From: Mytilinidion resinicola
Taxonomy: Eukaryota; Ascomycota; Dothideomycetes; Mytilinidiales; Mytilinidiaceae
Direction: 5' to 3'
Length of the DNA stretch: 64,000 nucleotides
Assembly (NCBI RefSeq): GCF_010093595.1
Contig: NW_022985452.1
Location: 1,034,190-1,098,189 of the forward strand
Shown: one piece after another, positions 23,312 to 33,655 of the stretch
Layout of the letters: each line of letters opens with the position of its first letter
Position numbering within the stretch: position 1 is the stretch's first letter
Notes under the pieces: generated by a model
Database searches by the model: none
The model's input: only the letters and a program-made list of their open reading frames with translations
What the model was told of the DNA's origin: nothing
Program-made: the position numbers and the translations under genes

Positions 23312-23743
23312 GGTGATGTGGATGGAATTGAACAGCGCAGCTGAAGGCGGGCCTCGTGTATAGAGGTCGTCGGGAAGGGTTGGCCGTCTGGTCGGGGGCG
23401 GAGGAGATGCTGCGGGAGTGCGTCGCCTGCAGCGGTGGCCGGACAGCGGGCGGAGCTTGGCCCGGAGCGGGCAAGCGCGCCTGGGCGTCTCCTTCTCCAA
23501 TGTGCCTGCCGCGAACCTCACCTCCAGCCATCGCAGCGCACCTCTCCACCGCACAGCCAGCTTCACCGTGTCCGGCCATTGTCCTCGCGCCGCGCCCAGT
23601 CGCCCTTCTCTGCGACCGCCGGACCCTCCCAGCGTCTCTAACTTCGAGTCCCAATCCACCGCCGCGAGAGGAGCCCCCCTGATCCGCTCTGCCTTACCCG
23701 TCCGCGCGACGACGTCGTCCACGCCGCCCGAAAGTTGCCAATC
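23312..23743. promoter_or_regulatory. Bidirectional promoter, ADA-like / G-beta
   Basis: The two start codons, at 23311 (-) and 23744 (+), are 432 bp apart. The stretch is GC-rich and carries long shadow ORFs on both strands that were rejected as genes. Confidence 0.45.
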
Positions 23744-25063
23744 ATGGCCGACATGAGTGCCGAGTCGATCCAGCAGAAGATCCAGATTGCCAGGCGTGAT
23801 GCGGAGGCTCTCAAGGACCGCATCAAGCGCAAGAAGGATGAGCTGGCCGACACCACCCGTACGTGCTCCCGGCCTGGACTCGGCCATACCTCTGAATATA
23901 TACTGCCCCCATTGCTAGGAGCGTCCATGCTGACCTGTTCACCATAGTCCGCGATGTCGCACGACAGCGCGTCGATGCGCTGCCCCGCCTCACCATGAAG
24001 ACGAAGCGCACGCTCAAGGGCCATCTGGCCAAGATCTATGCCATGCACTGGTCGACCGACCGCCGGCATCTCGTCTCCGCCTCGCAGGACGGCAAGCTGA
24101 TCATCTGGGACGCCTACACCACCAACAAGGTCCACGCCATTCCTCTCCGCTCCTCGTGGGTCATGACCTGCGCCTACTCGCCCAGCGGCAACTACGTAGC
24201 TTGTGGAGGACTCGACAACATCTGCTCCATATACAACCTGTCTGCTCGCGAAGGCCCCACTCGCGTTGCCCGCGAACTCTCCGGCCACTCTGGCTACCTC
24301 AGTTGCTGTCGTTTCATCAGCGACCGCCGCATCCTCACTTCGTCTGGCGACATGACCTGCGTTCTCTGGGATCTGGAAACCGGCTCCAAGGTGCACGAGT
24401 TCGCCGACCATCTTGGTGACGTGATGAGCTTGAGCATCAACCCTCTGGACGCCAATCAGTTCGTGTCCGGTGCCTGCGACGCCTTTGCGAAGCTGTGGGA
24501 TATCCGCCAGCAAAAGTGCGTGCAGACATTCGCTGCCCACGACTCGGACATCAACGCTATCCAATTTTTCCCCAATGGAAACGCTTTTGGTACTGGATCC
24601 GATGACGCGTCTTGCCGCCTGTTTGACATCCGCGCCGACCGCGAGCTCCAGAGCTACACTGTGAGTCCCTCCCTGAACGATGGATCCAGTTTCAAGCTAC
24701 AAATACTGACAACCTTGGTTTCGCAGATTGGCGAGCCCGTATGTGGCATTACTTCGGTTGCTTTCTCCGTGTCGGGACGACTACTTTTTGCAGGCTACGA
24801 CGACTTCGAGTGCAAGGTGAGACTGGGAAAACTTCGGACAAGGCGGAGAAGACGCTAACGGTTCCAGGTCTGGGATGTTCTTCGTGGAGAGCGAGTGGGC
24901 ACGCTTCAAGGTCACGACAACCGTGTCAGCTGTCTTGGCGTGAGCATGGATGCAATGAGCCTGTGCACGGGATCGTGGGACTCAATGGTGCGTTTCGCTG
25001 TGCTACTATGATTCGAAAGGACGAGACTTGCTAACAGTGTTGTAGTTGCGTATCTGGGCATGA
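23744..25063 (+). CDS. gpb1: Heterotrimeric G-protein beta subunit
   Basis: Five exons (23744-23858, 23948-24660, 24727-24816, 24868-24987, 25046-25063) give 351 residues, the usual size. The N-terminal coiled coil ([20 protein letters not shown]) binds G-gamma. Seven WD40 blades follow: [101 protein letters not shown] and [14 protein letters not shown] at the very end. The last exon has only 18 nt (LRIWA plus stop). The protein is the fungal SfaD/GNB-1/Gpb1 orthologue by sequence. It pairs with G-gamma at the plasma membrane and controls growth, conidiation, mating and metabolism. A phosducin-like gene, the class of protein that helps fold G-beta-gamma, lies 1.9 kb downstream on the same strand. 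Confidence 0.95.
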
Positions 25064-26950
25064 TAAGGCTGCTCTACACTGCAAGATGTACGACGATAAT
25101 GGTGTGAGCCAGCAGCTTCGGGCTGTAGCTGGTCCAGACACAAATAATCCTCAACCTGTATGCTTACTACCCTCGACCAAGCAACAACAGTACAACCACA
25201 ACAAAAATTCTCGAATTTATCTGCACCGCAACGTCTATGCGGGCAGTCAATAAGACAAGGGCAAGATGGATATTGGAGGGGTGCGGAGTAATGCCGTTTT
25301 CGCGACAGCTTCCGGGGCGCTCCGGATGGGTTGCAAGTTCTCTTGTGCTGTTTTAAACTTCTTTTTTCTTTCGGACATGTTTTGCTATGTTGGGTGGGCT
25401 GTTTTGTGGCTGCGTCGTACATGCGTCTTCCCCGTGTATTCCCCGAGTTCTCTAGCACCCGTATTCCCCGTTGGTTGAAAAGCACAGCACCATTTGGTTT
25501 TCTTCGGTCGGGTGCTCGGCCGGTTTCGTGTAAGTTTTTTTGAGTGTTGTGTGTATCGAGCAAGCAAGAGGACGGATGGAGGTCGGCACTGGCTTTTCTT
25601 GACTCCCCTAGCATGCATTTATGGAACCTTGAACTTGACCCAGCGGGCTTTGCGGCGTGATCTCTGCGCTACTGTACCTTTTCTCACAGTCGAACACCGG
25701 ATGCCGTCGGACATTTCTGCCTCTGCGTGCTCCCTTTGCGTCCGCCTCCTTGGCTATATTCCTGCTCGACTACCCCGATGAGTTGGATCGCTACTGGCAT
25801 TGGGCAGGGCCTGGCGGTGTAGTAGTTGACGAGAGCGTCATTTCCACGAACTCGGAAGAGCAATCTCTGCACTTCGTCCCGGTCAGGCAACACGCAAGGA
25901 GGTGGCTCGAGCTCGGGGTGCACGCGTGAAGATGGCCCTCGAAGCGGCCGCATTGAGCCCGATGAGTCAAGTTCTCGTCCAAGCCGTGGCATGACTAGGG
26001 CGGCAGATGCCACGATGCGTCCCTTTTCTAACAGCGTCCTCGTCATGCTGGCGTGTCCTCTAACTGCATGCTGGCACGCTCTAACTGCAACCTGATGGCC
26101 CCTTGGAGGTGGACACGGCGCTTGCGGGGATCACGGGTTGGATTGACGCAGGGGGGCCTTTCTAGAAGCCTTCCGCTTGCGTGTTAAGGGCGATGCTGGC
26201 CTTAGCATTGCGCGCCCAGCAGCGTGGGAATTGGCGGAGCGGTGCAGGCGCATGACGATGCTGTTAATGCCTAGGCACATGAGGGAGCCGGACTCCAGCT
26301 CCGGCGTGCGAGGCTGTTTCAGGCGGAGCGTGTCCGCAGGAAGCCCCCCGGGCTCTTGGAGCTGGAGCTGGAGTTTGAGTTTTCGAGGATGGCCTCGTGG
26401 CGCGGTCTGAGTGCTGCAGGCGGCCGTGTGGGAGAAGATCAGCCTGATGTTTCATGAGGCCGTTGGTCTGCACTGGTGCCGCGTGTTTCACCGTGAGATT
26501 CGAAATGCCCGCCGCGCGTGGCAGAGGGGCCCGGGACCTCCTGGCGATCGCAGGCCTGTTCCTGTATTATTCTTGTCACCAATATCTGCGCCCTCACCTC
26601 ACCTCAGCCCTAGCACTGCACACTAAGCCCACGCCCTCTCAGGCACCAGGGGCACAAGCCAGCGGGGACGCCCCAGCACGCCTCCACCCGATCCACTCGC
26701 CGTCGTCACTGCGTGCTTCCTTTTCCTCCCACCCCTCGTCCCTGTGTACTTTCTTCACCCAATCACGCTCCTGAAACCTCCCCCTTCTCCCTGCCGGCCA
26801 CGGACGTCCTGGCCGCTGCTCGCTCCAACCGCTGCGCATCGCCCCATCCCATCTCATCCCATCCCATCCCAACGGACCCTTCCGGCAGTCGCAGCTCTCC
26901 AAGGCCTCCTACAAATACACCACAGCACCCGCCGCCCGCCCACTCTCACC
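25064..26950. other. 1.9-kb intergenic stretch
   Basis: This is the 3' region of G-beta and the upstream region of the phosducin-like gene. Just before the latter, pyrimidine-rich sequence includes a small CATCC/CATCCC repeat (about 26842-26870), as is common in fungal leaders. ORFs here lack motifs. Confidence 0.5.
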
Positions 26951-27890
26951 ATGCCCTCCCAAGCCGCCCAAGACGAATTCGACGCCCTCTTTGCCGACAA
27001 AGACTACCATTCTCTCCCCCACCCTGAAGACCGCGACGCCCGTTCTGACCACGACGACTCCGACAAGGACGCCCTCCCCGAGCACTTCTACGAAAAGGAC
27101 GACGAGGACGACGAGCCCGAGGCCTCCAATTCAGACATGCGCGCCAACTACTACCTCCCCCAGCGCCGGGGCGAGATGAACACGGGGCCCAAGGGCGTCA
27201 TTGCAGACGCTCACGCCTTTGAGCAGGCGAAGCGGGCCCGCCGCTTCTCGCTGTTCAGAGGGAAGGATAACGCCCAGATGGGCTACTCGGTGTCGGTGTA
27301 CACGGACGACAAGGACAAGGGTAGTGAGGACGATGCTGAGGAGGGCTTCATGCAGCGATGGCGGCAGGCACGGCTACGAGAGCTGCAAGGAGCTGGCAGG
27401 CGGATTCGCAGCCGGACGAGCAGCCCTGGGAAGCGGGTGTATGGGAGCTTAGTCAATGTGGATGGGGATGGGTTTTTGGATGCCATTGAGAAGTCGGCGT
27501 CGGATACTGTGGTTGTGGTGTTCATTTACGATGATATGGTATGTCTCAATCTTCGATCGAAGCATGGCAAAGCTAACAGGTGTGTAGTCTGATATCAGCT
27601 CCATGGTCGAGGACTGCGTGAGGAGACTAGCGAAGCAGCACTCGTCAACACGTTTCGTGAAGCTGCACTGCGACGACGCCGAGATGGAGAGGGCCGGTGT
27701 GCCCGCCATACTCGCATACAGAGGCGGCGACAAATTCGCTGGCCTTGTCCCCGTCATGGACGAGATCCCCGATGACGCTGAGCTGAGCGCGATGAGTCTA
27801 GAGGTGGCGTTGAAGAAGTGGGTTCTTCTTATTCTCATACCACACACGTTTCACATACTGATCATCTGCAGACACCAAATCCTGTTCTAA
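26951..27890 (+). CDS. Phosducin-like protein
   Basis: Three exons (26951-27538, 27588-27817, 27872-27890) give 278 residues. The N-terminal half is acidic and disordered (residues 1-60), then TGPKGVIADAHAFEQAKRAR, the phosducin helix region, and FMQRWRQARLRELQ. The C-terminal half is the thioredoxin-like phosducin domain: YGSLVNVDGDGFLDAIEKSA, VVVVFIYDD, RFVKLHCDDAEMERAGVPAI and LAYRGGDKFAGLVPVMDEI. It lacks a CxxC redox site, as expected. Known role of the class: cofactor of the CCT chaperonin in assembling G-beta-gamma; in Aspergillus PhnA acts this way. Close linkage to the G-beta gene is notable. The third exon encodes only HQILF plus stop. Confidence 0.88.
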
Positions 27891-28923
27891 ATCAACAGCA
27901 GACCGATACTCCGTCGACCTGCCCCGCAAGCCCGACTCACCCAACCATTGTGGATTCTAATCCTGGCTCACCACTATAACACACTGCCCTGCCTCCTGCT
28001 CCTTCGGACCACTTCCGAAACGCCAACGCCTATAACTGCATCCTAATCCGGCGAACTCCGCGATCCTTCTCGCAAACACTATACTTTGCATACCTCATCT
28101 CGACTCGAGCCCAACACGAACAAGCCACGCATGAAACCCTGGCAATTGCCCACCAACATTGATACCATGGTAGTCGACACATCTCGGTTACCTCCCAACA
28201 AACCCAAAATTTTCCTTTTGTTCAGCCGTGGCGTTTCCACTATAGATGCGGGTTTGGACATCCACTAAGTTATGCTGGTTCTCATACCCTTTTGTATTTC
28301 TTCGTCTCCCAGACTTCATTTTGGATGATCTAGTTTATTGGGATTGGATGGCGATACTCGGAACGGGACGAGTTGGCGTATATGGACGGATTGGCGGATT
28401 TCTGGATAGCTTATTTTCGTTACCGGTATGAAGGCTCGGCGGCCAGCTGAGTTTATGAGATCTATTCTACCTCTTCTTGACCACGTTATTGACTGTGTTG
28501 GTAAAGGGACAGTGGTGTACATCCATCGTATTCGCATCCTACAATCCTTACACTTCTGATCGACATACACCTTGCTGACGCTGTCTGGGGCAGCCTCGCG
28601 AGTGTACCGGCCCTCCAAAATGCCGAACGCCTCTCCCATCCAGATTGCTGAAAATACGATGAGGCTCCTCACGCAGCAGTAAACGAGTGCATGCATATCC
28701 ATGACGAGGCATTGCTCTTATCGACTGCATTGGTAAAGTCACAGCGATGTACATCCATCCATTACCTCCCCCGTCCAACCCGAAACAAATAGTACAAATC
28801 CGAAGTATTAAACTAAACCAAAAGACTCCTCCTATCCCTTCCCATCCCATCCCTTGCCCACTTCTCTGCCACGGGTATCTCCTCTATCCTCTTTCCTCAG
28901 CCGTTGTCCAGTGCGGCGTAATC
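27891..28923. other. Intergenic, no supported gene
   Basis: About 1 kb downstream of the phosducin-like gene and of the small membrane-protein gene on the other strand (convergent). It holds a 37-bp direct repeat, listed separately, and no convincing coding signal. Confidence 0.45.
28491..28760. repeat. 37-bp imperfect direct repeat, 233 bp apart
   Basis: Copies at 28491-28527 and 28724-28760 share the core TTGGTAAAG and GTACATCCATC, with about 31 of 37 positions identical. Sequence between the copies is not clearly duplicated. Confidence 0.6.
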
Positions 28924-29328
28924 TTAAACCCGCTCCACCTTCTCCGCCTCCGCCTCCCCACCAACCCCCTTCTCTCGCAGCAAGCCCGACGCGCGGAGGG
29001 CGTCGATCCGCTCAGCTTCCTTGCGCTGGCTGATCCGGTTGCCGTGGTTCCAGGCGAAGCCGTAGGCGACCATGCAGAGGAGCATGAAGGCTGGTGGGGG
29101 GTGTTAGTGGATACGCGAGTTAGATTGAGGTGGAGAGAGGGGAGGGAAGGGATTGAGGAGGGAGAGGGAGGGGGTGGGGGGGAAAGAGGCAATGGGAAAG
29201 GAAAGGCATGGCAATGGGGACGTGTAAGAGGGGGAACAGGGCGTACCGATAAACCCAAACATCACCCCAATCTCATGGCCTACGCTGGGAGGCGCGATGT
29301 ATGGTTTTGTTGGTTGTTTGGCGGACAT
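28924..29328 (-). CDS. Small single-pass membrane protein, unknown
   Basis: Two exons (29328-29247, 29090-28924; intron 156 nt) give 82 residues. The start reads MSAKQPTKPYIAPPSVGHEI; a hydrophobic helix of about 24 residues (GVMFGFIAFMLLCMVAYGFAW, about residues 21-41) spans the intron; then a basic/acidic amphipathic stretch NRISQRKEAERIDALRASG and a short charged tail. The charge pattern and size recall small mitochondrial inner-membrane proteins, but no family was identified. The exon join puts the helix together in frame, which is the main support for the gene. Confidence 0.62.
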
Positions 29329-30077
29329 TTTGGATTGTGATTTTGTGATTGAGGATGTTGATAGTAGGTAGAAGAGCTAGAGTCTGCCGTCAGCACATGC
29401 CCCGTCTTCCCCCAGCAACGTCCTCAAGCTTCATAGAAAGTGATACTCACGTTATAAGCACTCTGCAATACCCTCTAATCAGCGCGTTGTTGGATTGAGC
29501 TCGTGTTTATATCGTGATGGTAGCACTGTCAACAGTACAGTGTTGAGATGCAGCCTAGCTCCCGCAATCTGGGGCACCGGGCTGGTTTTGGAGTTTGGTG
29601 CGGGCGGGGGAGCTTCAAAGGAACGCCGATGACGTCGGCCCAGTTTTAGTGCTGCCAGCCGTTGGATGGGAGGAGTTGCGGGAAGCGGAAAGCGATCGGC
29701 GAGGCCTTTGGCGAGGTGGAGATGGTGGGGCAGGGGGTTATTGGGGAGTGAGGATGGGGTAGGGTCACGTGGGGGCGGGATGGGATAGGAGAGGTGGATG
29801 CCGAGGCGAATGAAAGCAAGATGGGAGATGTTGAAAAATGAAAGGATGTAAAGCTTCGCACTACTATGATGGAGGATGACTTTACTCGTAGTTTCGGGTG
29901 GGAATTACCTTTGTATGGGAGAGCTTGAGAAGTAATGAGCAAGCAGTCCTAGCAATGAACGAATCGCTTTTCATTTAGGGCATCGAAAGTTTCTAGGCTC
30001 CAAGCAGAGGAAGTCCGCCATGCTTTGGAAAAGTTCATCATTCGTGATCGTAAGTAAGGGGTAACTACAGTACTCCA
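29329..30077. other. Intergenic, no gene seen
   Basis: Upstream of the small membrane-protein gene and downstream of the N-domain gene. A 98-codon frame on the minus strand (29646-29942) has low-complexity Ser/Pro content and no motif. Confidence 0.45.
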
Positions 30078-31032
30078 CTAGTCCCAGAATTTGTCCGTGC
30101 TGATGTTGTTCGCGACACCTGCAATCAGTCTGCCCCCATGATCAGCAACAACGTCCTGAATATCCATATCAACCCGCTTCTCCACGCCATCCGAATTGAT
30201 GAATCCCACCATTGCCCGACCGTTGTTGCCAACCTTGATGTTCTTCAGTCTCACGCCGGTTCGCTCATAGTGGACATCAAACGTGGCATCGGCCCACGTC
30301 TTCTTATATATTTCAAGAAGCTCTCTGCCTTGTTTGACTTCTTCCAACAGCTCCGCTCGCTCTTGTGCGTCCTCGCTACTATTGTCTCCGGATATGGACA
30401 GCCTTTCTAGGGCATTTATATCCTCGTCGGCCTGTCTCACTACCAGGGCACCTTGGCTGTTCACTTCCGTTTCGTGGCCTTGAAGTAGTTTTATGATGGC
30501 TTCTGTATCGCGGCTTTGGCGGCAGGTATTTAGGCTTCCCTAAGTCAGTCATCTTTCAATATTTTGCAGGCATTTGTCAGTTGATTTACAAATTTGCGGT
30601 GTCTAGTCCCATACTAATAGTAGCCTTGCAAGTTGCGAGTTGCTGGGTGAGCGCCTTGATCTTCCCCAAACGGATATGTCCAACAGTCAATCGGTCCCTC
30701 CAGTCCGTTTTGTCGTCAGTAGAATGTCTCATCCAGTGTTTGAGGGATGCTTGGAAGTCCGTGCAAGCTCTTTGACAGCTGCGGACCGCATTTTCGATGT
30801 TGATGCCTCCGATTTGCGCTTTGAGAGGAGCTGAAAGGCCTTCGGCGTCGTTGAGCGCGTCATGCAGCGAGTCTAATATCCCTTTGACGGTGCTGGGATC
30901 ACCTGTAATGTTACTAATTGCTTCGGGTGCGTCCTTGATGTTGTCAATGTCTTGGATGAGGATGTGTATCGCATGAAGAGTAGCAGCGGTAATTCCAACA
31001 ACCCTTGCTGTGACGCTAAGAGGATCAGCCAT
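30078..31032 (-). CDS. Standalone fungal NACHT-associated N-terminal domain protein
   Basis: Two exons (31032-30590, 30534-30078; intron 55 nt) give 299 residues. Residues 1-145 match the fungal N domain that normally starts NACHT/STAND NTPases: MADPLSVTARVVGITAATLH, IQDIDNIKDAPEAISNITGD, ENAVRSCQRACTDFQASLKH and DWRDRLTVGHIRLGKIKALT. The second half has a Glu-rich helical part (ERAELLEEVKQGRELLEIY) and a C-terminal GNNGRAMVGFINSDG and DQ-type tail typical of solo members. There is no NTPase domain in this gene. A decayed NACHT gene begins about 0.5 kb away on the opposite strand. In NLR-like fungal proteins this N-terminal domain is a presumed effector or signalling module; the role of solo forms is not established. 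Confidence 0.83.
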
Positions 31033-31589
31033 CGCAAACCTCCAGGTTGGCTAATGTCGATGTCACGATGCAAACGATGGTCTCGGAAAGGGGCCTACAA
31101 AGGTAGCAATATAGTTATCAGGGGGTACTTCTAATGAACCTTCGTGTATCAAGAAGCTGGTGAGAGTCTCTGCGTAGGGGTGAGTCTTCCCTCTAGCAGG
31201 TAACGATTTTCAGGCCCCAACGATAATGTGGCTTGCAGGCCAACGCCTGGACGTCACAGCCTTCCGAGGTTCTGAAGGCTTGAGGCCGCCTTTACAACCT
31301 CCCTTGCTCCCTCATAGCGCTAGGATCAAATCGAGAGACGCTGTCCTTTGGATACACATCTTAGGACTCTGCTCACACAGACATTGAGCAGCCAGCAACG
31401 GATAACCCGAGCAGGAATCTTGAGTCCAATGCTGGGGTGCAGCAGTTCATCCACCATGTCTCAGCGACGCATGGTGGACGAGTTTTCGCCGGTCTCAACG
31501 TCCACGGCAACCTGATCACGGCTGGAGATATGCCTTTGAACCCCAGAGCGCGTAAGCCATGCTACATAGATGTAACATTTACTAGTATC
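31033..31589. other. Intergenic between N-domain gene and NACHT relic
   Basis: Divergent spacer of about 550 bp. A frame from 31437 (reads FIHHVSATHGGRVFAGLNVH) may be the N-terminal part of the NACHT relic. No intact gene. Confidence 0.4.
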
Positions 31590-33655
31590 TTTGAGGGACG
31601 CCATCATATCCTGGTTGAATCCTATTGATCATACCATAATTCACAACAGCCTGGTCAAAGATCGATCATCGAGGACCGGGAACTGGTTTCTTACAGAACT
31701 CAAAAACTGGATCCGCTTACCTAGTCGTCTCATGTGGGTATCTGGCCAAGATACGCTCGCCCGATGCCCACGAAGTCAACTTGAATACCTGGATAGCTGA
31801 CCGGCTCATATAGTTGGCTGCGGAAAGAGCACTCTCTGGTACGTCGCTCAGGTTGGGAGTATACGAGGCGAATAACTTTAACCTATTACAGCTCATTATT
31901 AATCGATAACTTCGTTGGCTTGTTGAGCGGTGAGCCCTGAAGTCATGCTCTCGTCTACTTCTATTGTACCTTCCGAGATTCGAGAACTTTCGAGTTGGAG
32001 AGCCTTCTTAAATCGTTCATCGTCCAGTTATACCGCCAACATAAAGGACTTTCTAGCGTCATCGAGATATTTGAGAAAAACAAGCCTTATCAGCCGTCAG
32101 AAAAACAACTTCAAGATGTTCTTTTTTTCAATTCTTCAAAGGACTGGACCCTTGGCCGATTCAACGAATGCTGACTCGGCCTTGTTTGACTCTATCACAA
32201 TTGCTCTAGACGGGCTAGACGAAGTGCCTTCAGGTCCACTTCGCGATGCCTTTCTCAACTTCTTTGAAAGCGTTTCGCAGCTTCAGTCTCCGCAACTACG
32301 CATCATCATTGTCAGCCGGGAGGAGGTTGACATCAAGGAACGCTTATGCGTTTCTTCTGGGGACTGTACATGGGTCAGGATACCTCTAAAGGATGTTGAG
32401 GGCGATATTGGATCCTACGTTGACGAGCAGATCGCGAATGGGCGCAAGCTCAAATTTTTAACACCTGACGTAAAGTCCAAAATAAGGGGTGTTCTGGCAG
32501 TCGAATCCAAGGGAATGTAAGTTTTCACCCTCTTAGAGTACTAGGCCAAAAGTCTGGGCACACAGATTCATCACTGCTCGGCTCCAATCTTGCTCACTTG
32601 ACACCACTGCGAGGGGTGCCCTGACAAGCAGGTAGTCGTTCAGTCAAAAGGCAGCCTAATCTCTACTGCATCGACCTTGACATCGGATGCCGAGTTTTAA
32701 ATGCTTGCCGAGGCACCCCAAGCAGTGACAAACCGGTGTACACAGACTTATGGCCGGCCTCTGTAGATGCTACATCTAGCCTGCTGAACTTTCAGGTTTC
32801 GTCTCGCGGCGCTTCAGATGCAAGAGCTCGCCAGCATGAACAGAGGGCTCACTACCAAGGCCATTGATTCTGTCTTGAAAGATCTGCCTAAAGAGCTGGA
32901 TGATTACTATGAACGTATAGTACTCCGAATACCCGACACATTACGTGAGGATCTGTTCAGTGCAGCGAAATGCCTCGTCTTTGCAACTCGACCAACGCTT
33001 ATTGAAGAAATGGTGGAAGCCTGTGCGATTGGGCCGAGTGGGCCAGGGCAGCCACTTCGAGACGACCCTGATCGACGTCTTGCACCTTCAGATATTTGCG
33101 AATATTTGTCTGGTCTAGTATCACTAGATCCACTTCACTCGTTCGAGGACAATCCGCCTCCATCTCGATCTCACACTCTCATCCTTTCTCATTTCTCGGT
33201 CCGAGAATACCTCTTTCCCACCGTAAACCTCAATCACCCGGCAAGTCTTTGGCGGTTGAAACTCCGAGATCGCGCAGCGATTCATCTGCCAAAGCTGCAT
33301 CGCATATATTCATCATTGCTGTACCCAGCAAGCGACTGACATCGCGGAGTATCCTCTCAAAGCTTATGCGTGGTTTTCGTGGGCCATTCATTTTACTGCC
33401 CTAGAAACGCGTTCAGCGGAGTCAAAGATCCATTTTGGATCACTAAAACTACATAACAGCATTTCATTCCCAATTATCTACGAAGGTCAAGAAACCGAGT
33501 CGGAAAACGCGCCCTTTGAACGCTTCGTGCGATCTGTTCTACTAGCTGAGGGGATGAGGCGTTTTATAGAGCACTTCAGGATCCTACTTTCCCGCAATAC
33601 TTGCCATCACTTGGCGATTGCCCTCGAACAACTCGGTTCTTTATCTTAGATCCGA
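31590..33655 (+). pseudogene. NACHT NTPase relic (NLR-like)
   Basis: Ordered blocks of a fungal NACHT protein appear in changing frames. SWLNPIDHTIIHNSLVKDRS and TGNWFLTELKNW precede the P-loop; GCGKSTLW at 31816-31839 is Walker A; ALVYFYCTFRDSRTFELESL follows; IALDGLDEV (about 32200) is Walker B; VSREEVDIKERL is sensor-like; MFRLAALQMQEL and ILSHFSVREYLFPT continue; DIAEYPLKAYAWFSWAIHFT ends the trace. Breaks: the stretch between LMWVSG and GCGKS has stops and no fitting intron; the frame changes at a T7 run (32122-32128); the frame changes again near 33335. A 276-nt intron-like segment (32519-32794) joins GM to FRLAA in frame but contains a small inverted-repeat element. The gene is therefore dead or strongly misread. 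Intact relatives are NLR-like regulators of non-self response. Confidence 0.75.
32605..32743. mobile_element. Small inverted-repeat element (MITE-like), copy 1
   Basis: Arms at 32605-32628 and 32704-32727 are inverted copies sharing CACTGC, GGGGTGCC and CAAG at matching spacing. The right arm with its flank (32710-32744) equals 30 of 35 positions of the right arm of the element at 57.1-57.2 kb. No coding capacity. It sits inside the NACHT relic. Confidence 0.5.

Noticed and set aside
23174..23887. 237-codon minus frame as a separate gene
   Set aside because: Only its 45-nt part at 23267-23311 is used, as exon 1 of the ADA-like gene; the rest has no motif and overlaps the G-beta start.
23638..24564. 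308-codon minus-strand frame
   Set aside because: It lies antisense to the G-beta exons, whose WD40 motifs and introns are clear; the frame is a shadow of G/C-rich codon use.
25006..25614. 202-codon minus frame downstream of G-beta
   Set aside because: Low-complexity basic composition, no motif, and overlap with the end of the G-beta gene.
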